NCBI GenBank assembly: GCA_036245525.1
Contig: BTPG01000007.1
Span: 120,236,132 to 120,300,131, forward strand
Source of the DNA: Semisulcospira habei
Lineage: Eukaryota > Mollusca > Gastropoda > Semisulcospiridae
Reading direction: 5' to 3'
Length of the DNA: 64,000 nucleotides
Of this stretch, positions 31,123 through 41,872 are shown one piece after another (position 1 is the stretch's first letter; each line of letters opens with the position of its first letter). The position numbers were made by a program, and so were the translations under genes. The notes beneath the pieces were generated by a model, which worked only from the letters and a program-made list of their open reading frames with translations, was not told the DNA's origin and searched no databases.

Positions 31123-32564
31123 GTAACAACGAAGGTCCTCACTACACTCTGTCAAAAGATCTGGGAGCAAAAGAAATGGCCAGTAGAATGGACACAGTCT
31201 CTAATGATCCCGCTCCCCAAGAAAGGAAACCTGAAACAGTGCCAGAACTACAGAACTATCAGTCTGATAAGTCACCCTAGCAAAGTAATGCTTAGAATCA
31301 TTCTCAACCGCCTCAAAACTTTCGCCGAGGAACTGCTGGCAGAAGAACAGGCTGGCTTCAGAGTTGGAAGAAGCACTGTAGAGCAGATTTTCAACTGCCG
31401 CGTCCTGATCGAGAAACATCTGCAGCATCAGCGCGAACTCTACCACAACTTCATTGATTTCAGGAAAGCATTTGATCGCGTCTGGCACGACAGACTCTGG
31501 CAAGTCATGAGATCGTTTAACATAGAGGAGGGACTGATCCAAATGATAGAAGCGCTTTACAAGAACGCCTGCAGCGCGGTTCTACTTAACAATCAGTCAG
31601 GCGAGTTCTTCAGGACGACGATCGGTGTCCGTCAAGGATGCCTGCTCTCTCCTGTCCTTTTCAACATATTCCTGGAGAAGATCATGCAGGAAACCCTCCA
31701 CGACCACCATACTTCAATCTCTATTGGTGGCAGATCCCTGTGCAATCTTCGATTCGCAGACGACATTGACCTCATGGCAGGCAGCAATAGTGAGCTCCAA
31801 AACCTGACAGACAAACTTTCAAGTAGCGCAGGGTCTTATGGCATGGAGATCAGTACGGATAAAAGCAAAGTGATGATCAACACCACAAGCGACAGCAGCA
31901 GCAATATTCACATGAATGGCCAGAAGCTAGAAGAGGTCAATAGCTTCAAGTACTTGGGAGCCACCCTGTCCAAAGACGGTAGTTGCATAGCAGAGATCCG
32001 TATCAGGATAGGTACAGCAACATCCGCAATGGCCAGGCTGGACAGGATATGGCGAAGTAACTCCATCAGCTTCACCATCAAGTACAGGCTTTACAAGTCC
32101 CTCGTAGTGTCTATTCTACTCTACGGCTGTGAGACTTGGACACTGCTTGCAGACTCAGAAAAGAAAATCCAGGCCTTTGAGAACAAGTGCCTGAGGAAGT
32201 TGCTCCGCATCTCGTACCGCGAGCACAAGACCAACGAATATGTACGGAGCATCGTCACTTCCCTGGTGGGCCCACATGAACCCCTTCTGGCAACCGTGAA
32301 ACGGCGCAAGCTTGCTTGGTTTGGCCACGTGACCCGACACAACACCTTGTCCAAGACTATCCTCCAAGGCACTCTCGAAGGAAGTCGTCGGCGAGGTCGT
32401 CAGAGAAAGAGTTGGGTCGCAAACATAAAAGAATGGACCGAACTCGAGATGCCAGACTTGCTTGCCACCGCCCAAAATAGAACTCAGTGGAGAGCACTGT
32501 CTGTTGCTGCTGCCTCTCAGTCCCCCCAACGCCCAGTTCGGGCAAGGGACTGATGATGATGATG
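31123..32564 (+). mobile_element. RTE-like LINE, 5'-truncated, copy 1
   Basis: It is flanked by a 15-bp duplication AAGCCGTCATAAGAA (31108-31122 and 32565-32579). It begins inside the RT and ends, directly after the stop codon, in a (TGA)n tail. An almost absent 3' UTR with a short tandem repeat is the RTE hallmark. Confidence 0.85.
31204..32553 (+). CDS. RTE-like reverse transcriptase, C-terminal part of ORF
   Basis: The 449-codon uninterrupted frame covers the RT from finger motif MIPLPKKGN through NYRTISLIS, QAGFRVGRSTVEQIF, FIDFRKAFDRV, GVRQGCLLSPVLFN and FADDIDL (catalytic aspartates present), then the thumb and LLYGCETWTL, RKLAWFGHVTR, RRGRQRKSW. It lacks the endonuclease because of 5' truncation. 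It is almost identical to 46954-48303, so both are recent. Confidence 0.9.
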   Translation: MIPLPKKGNLKQCQNYRTISLISHPSKVMLRIILNRLKTFAEELLAEEQAGFRVGRSTVEQIFNCRVLIEKHLQHQRELYHNFIDFRKAFDRVWHDRLWQVMRSFNIEEGLIQMIEALYKNACSAVLLNNQSGEFFRTTIGVRQGCLLSPVLFNIFLEKIMQETLHDHHTSISIGGRSLCNLRFADDIDLMAGSNSELQNLTDKLSSSAGSYGMEISTDKSKVMINTTSDSSSNIHMNGQKLEEVNSFKYLGATLSKDGSCIAEIRIRIGTATSAMARLDRIWRSNSISFTIKYRLYKSLVVSILLYGCETWTLLADSEKKIQAFENKCLRKLLRISYREHKTNEYVRSIVTSLVGPHEPLLATVKRRKLAWFGHVTRHNTLSKTILQGTLEGSRRRGRQRKSWVANIKEWTELEMPDLLATAQNRTQWRALSVAAASQSPQRPVRARD

Positions 32565-32731
32565 AAGCCGTCATAAGAACATCTGACCCTCAGGCAGAGG
32601 CCGCATTCATTTGCCAAAATGTTTTTCTTGGCACAATAAATAAGAATGGTAAAATTAAATATTGGAATAAACAATGATAAAATGTATAAATAGGAGAGAA
32701 ACATCTAAGAGACGAAAAACAAAGTTGGCGA

Positions 32732-32804
32732 GGCTCCAGGGGGATTCGAACCCTCGACCTTCTGCTTACTAGGCAGACGCTCTAACCAACTGAGCTATAG
32801 AGCC
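32732..32804 (-). tRNA. tRNA-Thr (AGT)
   Basis: Read on the - strand: 7-bp acceptor stem GGCTCTA/TGGAGCC (one G:U), D arm TAGCTCAGTTGGTTAGAGC, anticodon stem TCTGC/GCAGA with loop CTAGTAA (anticodon AGT) and T loop TTCGAAT. One A:C mismatch in the T stem may mean a weakened copy. A T-rich tract (TTTGTTTTT) about 10 bp downstream would serve as a Pol III terminator. It has no CCA. It lies about 400 bp from the BCAS3 start and is divergent to it. Confidence 0.85.
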
Positions 32805-33203
32805 ACCTGAGAAAGCCACAAGACTTAAAGTAATTTAAATCAATCTTCACTCCCCCTTGTCCTTCGAAATGTTTATGTATATATTATGTAATTCATAACT
32901 TGGTAATTTCTGTTATTTCAGCACAGGTAGTTGTAACGTTTCTTAGTTATATATCTTGTCTGAATTTTATATAAAAAAAACACGATTAAAAAAAAATGTA
33001 AACCGTGAGCACAAGAGTTCCTTCCCATAGGAGTAATCTCTACGAAAAAAAGGTTTTACATCAAAACAAGACGACGTCATTTTCATTCATGGCAATTTCT
33101 GCCCAAGTCTGAAGAAAACAGTGTTTACTTGCTATAGTCCTGGAGGAGTTTGAGTCTCATGTATCCCTGAGACCGTGAAGAATCCTCCACAGTTGATAAA
33201 AAA
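32805..33203 (+). promoter_or_regulatory. Probable BCAS3 5' UTR / promoter region
   Basis: This is the space between the tRNA gene and the BCAS3 start codon. No clear TATA box or initiator can be assigned by eye. The call rests only on position. Confidence 0.3.
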
Positions 33204-33271
33204 ATGGCTGCAGAATCGCCACGGAAAGCTGTGAAATACAACTGTTGTGTTGTTCGACCCCAGACGTACAG
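33204..33271 (+). CDS. BCAS3: BCAS3 coding exon 1
   Basis: ATG is in a good context (AAAAATGG). The exon encodes MAAESPRKAVKYNCCVVRPQTY and ends in phase 2 at AG/GTTTGA. CCVVRPQ matches VVVRPQ near the start of vertebrate BCAS3. BCAS3 (Rudhira in mouse) is a WD40/PROPPIN-like beta-propeller protein. It is linked to cytoskeleton organisation and cell migration and, with its partner PHAF1, to autophagy membranes. The split Ser codon is completed by exon 2. Confidence 0.85.
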
Positions 33272-34104
33272 GTTTGAGTTTTGACACAAAACACTTTGTT
33301 CTTTTATGGGCGATTAGATCTTTCGTTTCTTATTATGCGTGGATATAGTTTTGGTTTGTACACAATATACTTGTAAGTAAACTCGAACAGAGCACGATTG
33401 AAGGAGAAAATGCTTCAGTTCTCAACTTTCCACGATACCTCCAGTATACGGATACCACCCTCGAACTATCATGGTATAGAACCTTTTAAGACCACTTTTC
33501 CATACGAACACAGCCCCCCCACCCCTCTCCCCCCCCCCCCCCCACACACACACACACACACCGCATCTCGTTGTCTTACCACACGGTGCTGTCTGGGACC
33601 GCCTAGTACACCGCTTCAAATGGGGAGATTTGGCCTTGGTTCAGCTTCTAAAAAAGACTGAAAACAGCAATCAAACCAGCTGTATTTCACTTACTAACCA
33701 AACATCTTCGAATTTTCAGACACTCGATGGTATGGACTATTCGACTGTCAGAATGGTTTGCCTTATCACATCGTTGCTAGTGAAATGTTGGGAACAAAAA
33801 CTGAAACAGGTCATGAAATATGATGCCATCATGCACTGTGCCAGAAATCAGCATAGACAGCTTGACCCTCACCCATCCACCACCTCACCGCATCCTGGTC
33901 CTTCCCTTAGCGTTGGACCTAAGACGGTATTTTTGCACCACCATTGAACTGTCGGGGTCGATTTGTCTTCTCAGCTCATCAAACTTTTGGAAATTCACTC
34001 TAGGGAATTGCCTGAAGGACCACAAAATGGATTGTCTGCTCAGTTATAATGTTTGTTTTATGTCTGAATATACTGTTATGTTGACAATACGTTCCTTCTT
34101 TCAG

Positions 34105-34159
34105 TGACAAGTCTGTTGTGGAGAGTGTGGTGGACTTCATATCAGATGTGGTGCCACAG
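34105..34159 (+). CDS. BCAS3: BCAS3 coding exon 2
   Basis: Acceptor TTCCTTCTTTCAG and donor CAG/GTAATT. With exon 1 it reads SDKSVVESVVDFISDVVPQ, matching the vertebrate segment SYMESVVTFLQDVVPQ. The exon ends in phase 0. Intron 1 (833 bp) holds CA/C-rich simple sequence (about 33513-33560) and two MITE fragments. Confidence 0.9.
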
Positions 34160-34162
34160 GTA

Positions 34163-34350
34163 ATTAACTCCTTTTGCCCTGAGGACAAAATTATCAAATT
34201 TTTGTAGAGATCCTCTGAGGTCTATATCACAGTTCTAGAGACAGAATATCTTGGCGCCTGGAGGCACCAAGCTATTTTGACACCAACCTTGAAATATCAT
34301 TGTCGATCCACATCCTGTTGTATTCTTTCAGGGCTTTATGGATTAAAGTG
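34163..34350. repeat. Decayed MITE in BCAS3 intron 2
   Basis: AACTCCTTTTGCCCTGAGGA at the left and the core TATCTTGGCGCCTGGAGGCACCAAG (34247-34271) identify the hairpin family. The arms are degraded. Confidence 0.55.
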
Positions 34351-34439
34351 CTGTCACATTATATGCATGCATAATGGTATAATAGTTATTACATTCTTTT
34401 GCAGTACTCATAACCCTTTCACTATAAGTTGCACTTTTC

Positions 34440-35430
34440 ATTGGCTCATGTGCGAAGCAAAAGTGAGTATGTTCTGGGCCAGTGATCATCTGTCTGATGT
34501 CTGTCATCCGTTGTCTGTCGTCAGTGGTAAACTTTAACGTTGGCATTTTCTCGGAGACTATTCAAGCTACAGTCTTCAAACTTGGCCCAAGGATACTTTG
34601 TGGCAAGACCTTTTTATACATAGCAATTTCATTGACCTCTCACAAAGGTCACAATCACAGGGGATCAGGACATATAATAAAAATTTTGAATTTTTTTTTC
34701 TTTCAAATACTATTTTGGTATAAAGATACCTGATGGTAAGACCTTTCTACACATTTGGTTGATCTCTTGGAAAGGTCAAGGGTCACAAGAACTCAGGAAA
34801 TAGGTCCAAAATAGCCAGAAGATGTTTTCTCTCAAATACTATTCACAACTTTAAACCCAAACTTGCTACAGACAACAGAGATACCTGATGGTAAGACCTA
34901 TCTAGGCATACTAATTTGGATGATATATTGGAAAAGTCAAGGGTCACAAGAGCTCAGGAAATAGGTAAAAAATAGCCATATTTTGACAAGAATTTTTTTT
35001 TTTTCAATTACATTCAATTTCAATTTCAATTCACAACTTCAAACCCAAACTTGGTACAGAAATACCTGATGGTAAGACCTATCTATGCATACTAATTGGG
35101 TGACCCATTGGAAAAGGTCAAGGGTCACAAGAGGTCAGAAAATGTGTATGAAATGTCAATTTTTTTGAAAGAATTGTAGTTATTATCAACATTTTTGCAA
35201 ACTTTTCAATCAAATTTGGCACAAAGGTAGCTAATGATAAGACCTTCCTAAGTATACTAATTTAGTCAACTCATCGCAAAGGTCAAGGGTCACAGGGGTT
35301 TGACAGATGTGTGAAAACTGATTACATTTTGAGAAAACATGGATTTTGTTGGTGCAGAAGCCATCCCTTTGCTTACTGTCACGTGTGGATCAGTCATACA
35401 CATGAACCATAAGAGGTTTCCCTTGCTTGT
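34440..35430. repeat. Intronic repeat with degenerate tandem units
   Basis: Starts GCGAAGCAAAAGTGAG. It contains at least four diverged units of roughly 150-180 bp with GGTAAGACCT, GGTCAAGGGTCACAAG and ACCCAAACTTGG. Its two ends match 19250-19335 and 20104-20350, so the same repeat underlies the ZnF/recombinase locus. Confidence 0.7.
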
Positions 35431-36040
35431 TGAGGTGGTTCCTGCATGAGTCAAATTCGATACTGATAGCCCAAGGATAAGTGTACACAATATTTAGTTT
35501 TCAGTTCTCATCACCCCATATTTTACACATTTTGTTTGTAAGAATGTCTGCCAACTAAAGGTCTGAATTTCATGAAGGGAAAGTGTATTTTTAAAATCCA
35601 AGTTGTAACACTCTTATGTACAAAACACACATACCAGCAAGTTTAAAATACATTACTCAACCTCTTTTTAATCATATGTGCTCTGCTCAAGCACCACAAA
35701 GATGCAAATAACATATTATGTCTTTGTGCTATACATGTGGACAAACCATCATCATCATCATGCAAGTTAAAAATCCCATCTGCAGTGCTGAAAAAAAGAA
35801 AATGCCTGTGAGCTGCAAAACAAACAGCATACACCCTCAGAATGAAAAAGGCTGGTCGATAGACATAGTGGAAAAAAGGGAGAACTGTGATAACACATTT
35901 CTAAAGGTTATTCAGAAAGTTTTATTTCATTGTTGAGTTTATAATTTTTTTATGATTATACTGAATCTAGAAATTGTGATGTAATGGCAAGTTGTTTCAG
36001 TGTTTCATGTTTAAATCACGGGCATCAGTTTATGTTGCAG
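35431..36040. other. Rest of BCAS3 intron 2, nothing recognised
   Basis: AT-rich intron sequence. No repeat or exon signal apart from the exon 3 acceptor. Confidence 0.5.
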
Positions 36041-36116
36041 GCATACAGCAGTGGTCCTAAGGCAGATGATAGAGAGAAGGTGCTGTGGGTGCAGTTTGAG
36101 AAATGCGATGTCAATG
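36041..36116 (+). CDS. BCAS3: BCAS3 coding exon 3
   Basis: Acceptor TTATGTTGCAG and donor ATG/GTGAGT. It encodes AYSSGPKADDREKVLWVQFE then KCDVN, colinear with vertebrate AYSG..EEKEKIVWVRFENAD. It ends in phase 1. The following intron is 23,424 bp and filled with DIRS elements. Confidence 0.9.
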
Positions 36117-36263
36117 GTGAGTTGTTTGGACAGAAATGCATTGTGGATGGCTCCCAGGTGTGCATGTTAGACCCACAAAAACAAACAGATGAACAAACAA
36201 ACAACAAACCAAATGTTCAGTGCATTGTTATTACTGTTCAGCTAAATAAGATTAATATGTTCA

Positions 36264-36352
36264 TTAACCCTTCTCATCCCGATAAACCCATTGCTTGCAA
36301 CAAATTTGACCATGACAGTTTAAGGGTGGTGCCAGAATAGCTTGGCGCCTGT
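36264..36352. repeat. Half of a TTAA/CCC-type MITE
   Basis: Left end TTAACCCTTCTCATCCCGATA and one hairpin arm (AAGGGTGGTGCCAGAATAGC) are present. It stops abruptly after GGCGCC, so the right half is lost. Confidence 0.65.
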
Positions 36353-36580
36353 TGCAATCATCATGACAAAAACTTCTACCAACAGCCAAAGGGTGACAGC
36401 ATCAGAGCAAATACACAACATACTTGTATGTTAGTTCCCCACCTTGACCAGATAAAATGAGGAGGGTGTTATTGTGCTACATAGTGCTTAGACAATAGAC
36501 TAGGGTTTGAGTAGACTAAAAACTGTTCACTGAGTGTGTTATTTGGTGGAGCCTGGAATGTGAGGTTCAACAAGCCTTCC

Positions 36581-39328
36581 GGCTCCACCAAGGAACCCTG
36601 AGTAGCCTCCCTTCCCTCCCCATCCGGGTACGTGTTCAGTGGTACCACGCCAGTCGAACACTTAGCTTTGTAGTGCTAGGGTGTTTCCTACTCGTGCTCA
36701 GCCTTGGATAACCTTGGATTCCCTTGGGTACTTGTGCCTTCTGGTGCCTTCTGTGTGCATGCTTGGGATTACGTGGTGTTTTGTGCCTTCCCCTCGGACT
36801 TACCTGTGGTGGCTTACGGACTACCTGGGGGCCTGGGTTCGTGTTTCTCTTTGTGGCACCCTTGGTCTGTGCAGTGCGGCTGCCCTTTCCCTCCGTCGCT
36901 TTGGATATGGCCAGATAAGGTCTTGGGGTATGCCTGAACCAGCCAGGTGTTGACCAGCCATCGCATTCCTCGGATAACGGCTGATTCGTTCACAGCCGAA
37001 TCAACTGCGGAACCGGTCGTGAGTTTTCGCTCACGAGGCCCGTCGTTTCTTACGGGCGACGTGTTGTTGCCTCTTATGCACTCCGTTCTTTGTTGCAGTG
37101 TGCAGTTACGTGCTTGCCGCAGGTGTAAGGGGTTTCAGTGGCCGACGGATTTCCACACCTTGAATCTCCCTTGCTCGGGCTGCTCCTCTGCACGACCGTG
37201 CGAGAGATGCGTTTTGTGGAAGGAAGAACTTTGGTCGCACTTGTGAGAGTTTTACCGACGAGACCACCCGTCTGCCTCTCGGGAACCTCCTCAACTGTCG
37301 ACCTCCCCGCCCCCTCGGCAGGCAACTTCGGACATCGTGGGGCTCGCCTCCCGCCGCACACGGCAAGGCTCCTGCCGTAGCCCCCATGACTGCCCCCCCC
37401 CCCTCCCCCGGCTGGACCTCTTCGCTGGACTGCGGTTGCTTTGCCTAGCGCTCGAGGCTTGGTTTGTCGGGACCTCCGGCCGTCGGTCAGATCAGTGGTG
37501 CGTTCGCTTCACCACTCTCGCTCCCCCTCGGTTTCTGTGTCTTGTTCTCTTGGCTGCCCTGCCCCTCGGCACTGCGCGGCGTCCCAGGACCTCCTGCACA
37601 GAAATGCTAGCAATCAGCGGGACCCACACTGGCTACAGCACAGGTTTACTTCCTGAGACCAACGGCCCCCCGCCGCACTACAGCGCCGTGCGGCTGCCAG
37701 TGACCAGCGGGAATTGGACCGTCTTCAGCGCAGGACAGTGTCCCGGGATCAGCGCCCTTCAGGGCGCGCCAGGAGGGGCATGATTCTTTGAGTGTCACCC
37801 GTCCACGTCTTGTATGCCTCCGTAGTCACGACTGGACGCCCCCCAGCACCCCCCTGCACCCCCCCCCCCCCACCCCCCCGAGGACGCCGATACCCTTAGT
37901 TTCCACCAGGAGGACTCGGCGTCTGCACTCTTTTCACCCAACCCCTCGTGCTCAGACTGGCGCTCGTCCCCTGGTTCTCAGTCCCGTGGCAATGTACGGT
38001 CTTGCTCTTCCTCATGCGACCCTTCCCCAGTGGCGGGCTCGGAAACCTCTCGCGCTCTTGACCACACGTCTCGCCTGATCGCCCGCTTCCTGCCTCTGGA
38101 CGTCTGCCCTCCGTCCCCGCCGGTGAAGAGGAAGGCCTCCGCCCTTGTGGACACGCCGTTCCTGACTAAGAAGTTCAAGTCCCTCCCTTAACTCCCTGGC
38201 TTTCGGGATCTGACAGAGGCATTCAACGCCCAGCTCCAGCAAGGTTGGCGGTCGGAAAAAGGCTTCTTCTCCGACACTCGTTGGCTGGCGGGGATCGACA
38301 TCAGATTCCGGAAGGACTGGTACTCGGGTCACTCTCGGCCGTTTATCTGCCCTCAGCCTCCGGTGGACCAGGCCGCGGAGACGTTGCTTGGAGGCCGGCG
38401 ACCCTTAAGGCGCTGCATCCCCTTCGGGTTCAACAGCATGGCGACCTTGGTCTGTAACTCCCTGGCCTGCACAGGTTTTTAGGAACTGGCGACACAGGCC
38501 GTGCTCCACTGCATGGAGGAGTCACTGGAGTGCCTGGACGTGGTTCCCCGTCGTGACATCCAAGCCTTGGCGGTCGCAGCCAACCGGGCGGCTTACCACG
38601 CCTCCACCAATGCCCTCGCCGCGGCCACGAACTGTGACCTTATGTGCTGGGATGCCGTGTTGGATCAGTGCCATCTCCTCCCGGCCACCTGCTCCAAAGC
38701 TCCGCCGGGTGCCGATCGGGGGTCCTTTTCTCTTCGGCCCCACCTGGCAGGCAGTGCAGGAAGCCTCCAAGGAGTCCTGGCCGTCAGACGCCAGGACCCC
38801 CCCGCTCGCTTTCAGGCCTCCCGTAGGGCGGTGGGTCGTGCCCTGCAGTCCTTCAGACCCTACCCCCAGCCCATCTACAGGGATTCCCACGGCCCCCCTG
38901 GCCGTCCTCCCTCCATTCGCCCTCGAGCCCCCTCGGCCGCTGCCCCCGCCTGGCCCAGACCCGCCTGCAGAGGAGGGCGGGGCAGGGCCCGCTGACTCCC
39001 CCCCCCCCCCCCTGCTTGCCCCCGCCGACCTCTGTGAAGCCCCCTGTTGGCGGGCCCCTGGCCTTGCACAGCGACGAGTGGCGGTCGCTGCTGCCGGGCG
39101 ACTCTCGGATGCTCCCTTCAGTCTCGGAGGGCCTGCGGATTTCCTTCTGGCTTCCCCCGCCTCTTCACCGCATTCCTATCTGAACGCGTGTCCCTGCCAA
39201 CCAGCTCAAGGCGGATACTCTACGGGATGAGATCACGGCCTTGCTCCTTGAGTCCGCAACGGATGTGGTCGCGCAGCACGATTCTCCGGCCTTTTACAGC
39301 CGCCTTTTCCTGGTACCGAAGCCGGGCA
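36581..39328 (+). mobile_element. DIRS element D1, left part
   Basis: The first ~90 bp (CCAAGGAACCCTGAGTAGCC onwards) are the inverse of 57470-57550, the right inverted repeat of the same element. The outermost ~120 bp of the left repeat are missing. A Gag-like region and the start of RT follow (SPAFYSRLFLVPKPG at about 39284-39326), and then homology stops. The continuation is at 48930. Confidence 0.8.
37081..38990 (+). pseudogene. D1 Gag-like region
   Basis: The N-terminal Cys cluster CRRCKGFQWPTDFHTLNLPC and then CSSARPCERCVLW match the D2, D3 and D5 motif. Downstream blocks FKSLP, PGFRDLTEAFNAQLQQ, WYSGHSRPF, NSLACTGF and ANRAAYHASTNALAAATNCD are spread over several frames with internal stops. 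It is non-functional. The protein presumably packages element RNA. Confidence 0.7.
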
Positions 39329-39628
39329 GCCTCTGCTGCATACATCGGCAAATAAGCTGTGATATACAGATGTCTTTAAACCGGAATTAATTAACCTGCA
39401 GTTGTGAGCGATTATTTCAACATAAGTCGTCGTATAGAGGAGAAATTGTACTATCTTTGGACACCAAACATGCTGGGGTAATCTGCATGGATGTTTGTCA
39501 TGCACTGGCTCAAAGTATCACTAGGAGACGGATTAGATGCAGCCTTCCGTTAGTTTATCATACTTTTTATCAGTTCACTGTTCAACATCAAAAGTTTCTG
39601 GAAAGTTCAGACAAAGTCAGTACTGTCA

Positions 39629-40179
39629 TGTTTGGCATCCTGTCTCGGAAGACAATGGGTATATGCGCTTGCTGGGTCAGTCACTGGAGTGACCTCTCCA
39701 GGGCGCAAGCCTGGGCGAAGTTTATGGAGATCCTGGGGTGTCCAGTCGTCAAGATCCCCCTCTCGGCCTCGCTGATGTATCCAAAGGAATGCAAAGCAGT
39801 ACGTTTGGCACCAGTTTGGCTGCAGGAGCTGCCAGAACAGTGCGTGAATACAGGCAGCTGTCTGCCTTCGGGGCTCCACTCCTGATTTGAAAGGTTTACT
39901 CCCCCCACATTTGGCCGTTGGATCCAACCTGATCTCCTCCGTCCTCTAGCCGTTGGCTGTCAGAAACAGCTCATCCGCCTAGTGGTGCAATGTGAACACC
40001 ACCCCCTCACGTGGTTTAGCCCACCAGCTGAGGTGGTTTGCCAGGGTGTGGCGCTTGGAGCCAGCACGTGAGAGATTAAGGAGATGGATGAGGACCAGTG
40101 ATGCCCGTCCGTCCTATGTAGGACGCAGCTGCCGAACAGCAAAGGTGCTACCTCTATCCAGAGCCCCCTACACCCCAAT
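39629..40179 (-). mobile_element. 550-bp retroposon, copy 2
   Basis: Flanked by GTACTGTCA on both sides (39620-39628 and 40180-40188). The sequence is nearly identical to 30152-30701. The independent target duplications show two separate insertions rather than a segmental duplication. Confidence 0.8.
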
Positions 40180-40813
40180 GTACTGTCAACAGATGTCTTA
40201 ACTGGCATATCCCATGCTAAAATCTTCAAATCAACATACCTGAGTCCTGCTAAAGCCGGTTTGGTGGGCCAAGTGAAAACCGTAATCCATTCAGAGCATA
40301 CCGACATGAAGTATGCGAATTTCACCGATACAGTCAATGTTTTTAACAATATCACAATTTTATCACAGATTAAAAACAATATACAAAGCAGAGGTTTACT
40401 GTTTGCTGTTCAGAGATTCAGTTCCAGCTTAGTGTCACATTAAAATGGCTCAAAATGAGTGTGTCTAGAGGGTCACTATGATCCTGTGTCTAAACTTGAA
40501 AGGATGATGAGTTTCAGTTTTTGGATGAGTGACAGTCTGTGAATCTTGGATTTGAATGGGGATGCTGCAGTGCAAACAACACTGGGTTTGGGAATAACTG
40601 GCAATGCCTCCTGTACTTCAAAGGGTGTTGGTGTTGATGTTGACGGTAAACAGGAAAAATCAGTGGATGGTTGTAAAGAATCTACACACTTCCTGACTTT
40701 TGCTGGTGTTGATGTTGATGCCTAACATGATGAAGAAGGACAGAAAAAGACTCCCCTACATTATCAAGATCTTTTCTTTTGGGTGCAGCTAGTCTGTTTT
40801 TGGCTGGTTACGG

Positions 40814-41170
40814 TCAGCCACCTTTTGACTGCTGCTTAACATGACTACATGTTTGACAGTCATCAACAGAAAGAGTTTCATCAAAGGTTACCCAAAAATC
40901 ACACGTTTTGTGAATGTCTGTAGAACTTGTGCGCTCCACTTGTTTTCTTATTCTGACAAGCTTTGTATGACACATGGAACAAATTGTTTTAGAATCCTTC
41001 CCTTCGAGGTCGTAGAGCACATCAATGTTGTAACGAAAATATATCACTGGTGTATTTAGTACACAAAAACACGGGTTTGTTTTTGTCTTTGACTGCTCGC
41101 CTAGACCTTCTACCACAAAGTCTACACAAAGAATTCACGGCCTCCAAATGTCTTTGAAAGGAATGTTCAT
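40814..41170 (-). pseudogene. RAG1 N-terminal-like zinc-binding region
   Basis: On the - strand one frame gives AVNSLCRLCGRRSRRAVKD then PVFLCTKYTSDIF. After a one-base shift near 41040, another gives RYNIDVLYDLEGKDSKTICS then MCHTKLVRI. Later come DFWVTFDETLSVDDCQTCSH and a KGG end. The order CRLCG, C..C...L.RI, W..F..., DC..C resembles the N-terminal Cys/His region of RAG1 and the N-RAG transposon proteins known from molluscs (Aplysia). The Cys ladder is visible, but the family call is from memory. No catalytic core is present. Confidence 0.55.
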
Positions 41171-41872
41171 TCTCCAAGGCTTTAACACGCTATATTTTAC
41201 ATATATGCATCAGATAAGGGCATGCACACATAGTGATACATCCAGCACTGAAAACCAGTTTTTTTACACACCCGCACTGTCTACCATGGAATGAAAGTTC
41301 CTTGAACTACACACATTATAATCACGTAAAAACCACAGAATTCAAAGATGATTTCAAAAGAAACTTTCATGAGCTTAAAAAGGACATTGTTTCCTCAAAA
41401 CACATTACCGATGGTATTACTAATAGGAAATGGTTTCTTGCTAGACTAATTTTAGCCCGAAATTGTTGTGTACGAGTATGGCCGTGATGGCAGGTGAGGG
41501 GCACCATAGGCTAGGCGGTAGCCCGAGTAGCCTCACTTCCAACCCAACCACGCATGTGTCCAGCGGCTAGCTAACCTGTCAGTTTCTTTGCTAGACGATA
41601 GAAGGTTGTGTACGTCAGTGTCTCTAGGATTCGGACTGTGTCTTCTTTGGTTGGAAGCTTAGTGTTGTGATATTATCCTACTCTGTGAGCCTTTGGCTTG
41701 GACGCTTTGGTGTGGTTCCCTCGTCGGTGTGGCGGTTTAGTCCTGTCGTGACAGCGCCGCCTTGTGAACTTTACTCACTCGCTGCTGGCCGGTCCGGCCG
41801 TAGTGTGTTACTCTGCCTTGCGTCCTCTTGCTTCACCCTTCTGCTAGCCTCGAGGACCCTGTGTAGGTTTGG

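Larger units (their letters stand above)
39328..41387. other. Foreign segment inside D1, left part
   Basis: This sequence replaces the RT palm of D1. It includes the 550-bp retroposon copy 2 and the RAG1-N-like block. It resumes after D2 at 48707-48930. Neither edge shows a target duplication, so insertion plus deletion of D1 sequence is inferred. Confidence 0.6.

Noticed and set aside
33717..33830. A frame in BCAS3 intron 1 reading RWYGLFDCQNGLPYHIVAS after an acceptor-like TTTTCAG
   Set aside because: Exon 1 splices in phase to exon 2 at 34105 and gives the expected BCAS3 sequence. Including this segment breaks the frame. It may be a transposon fragment.
36681..37387. Several open frames in the D1 leader (36681-36953, 37074-37387)
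   Set aside because: They are not conserved in D2, D3 or D5. This is GC-rich untranslated leader.
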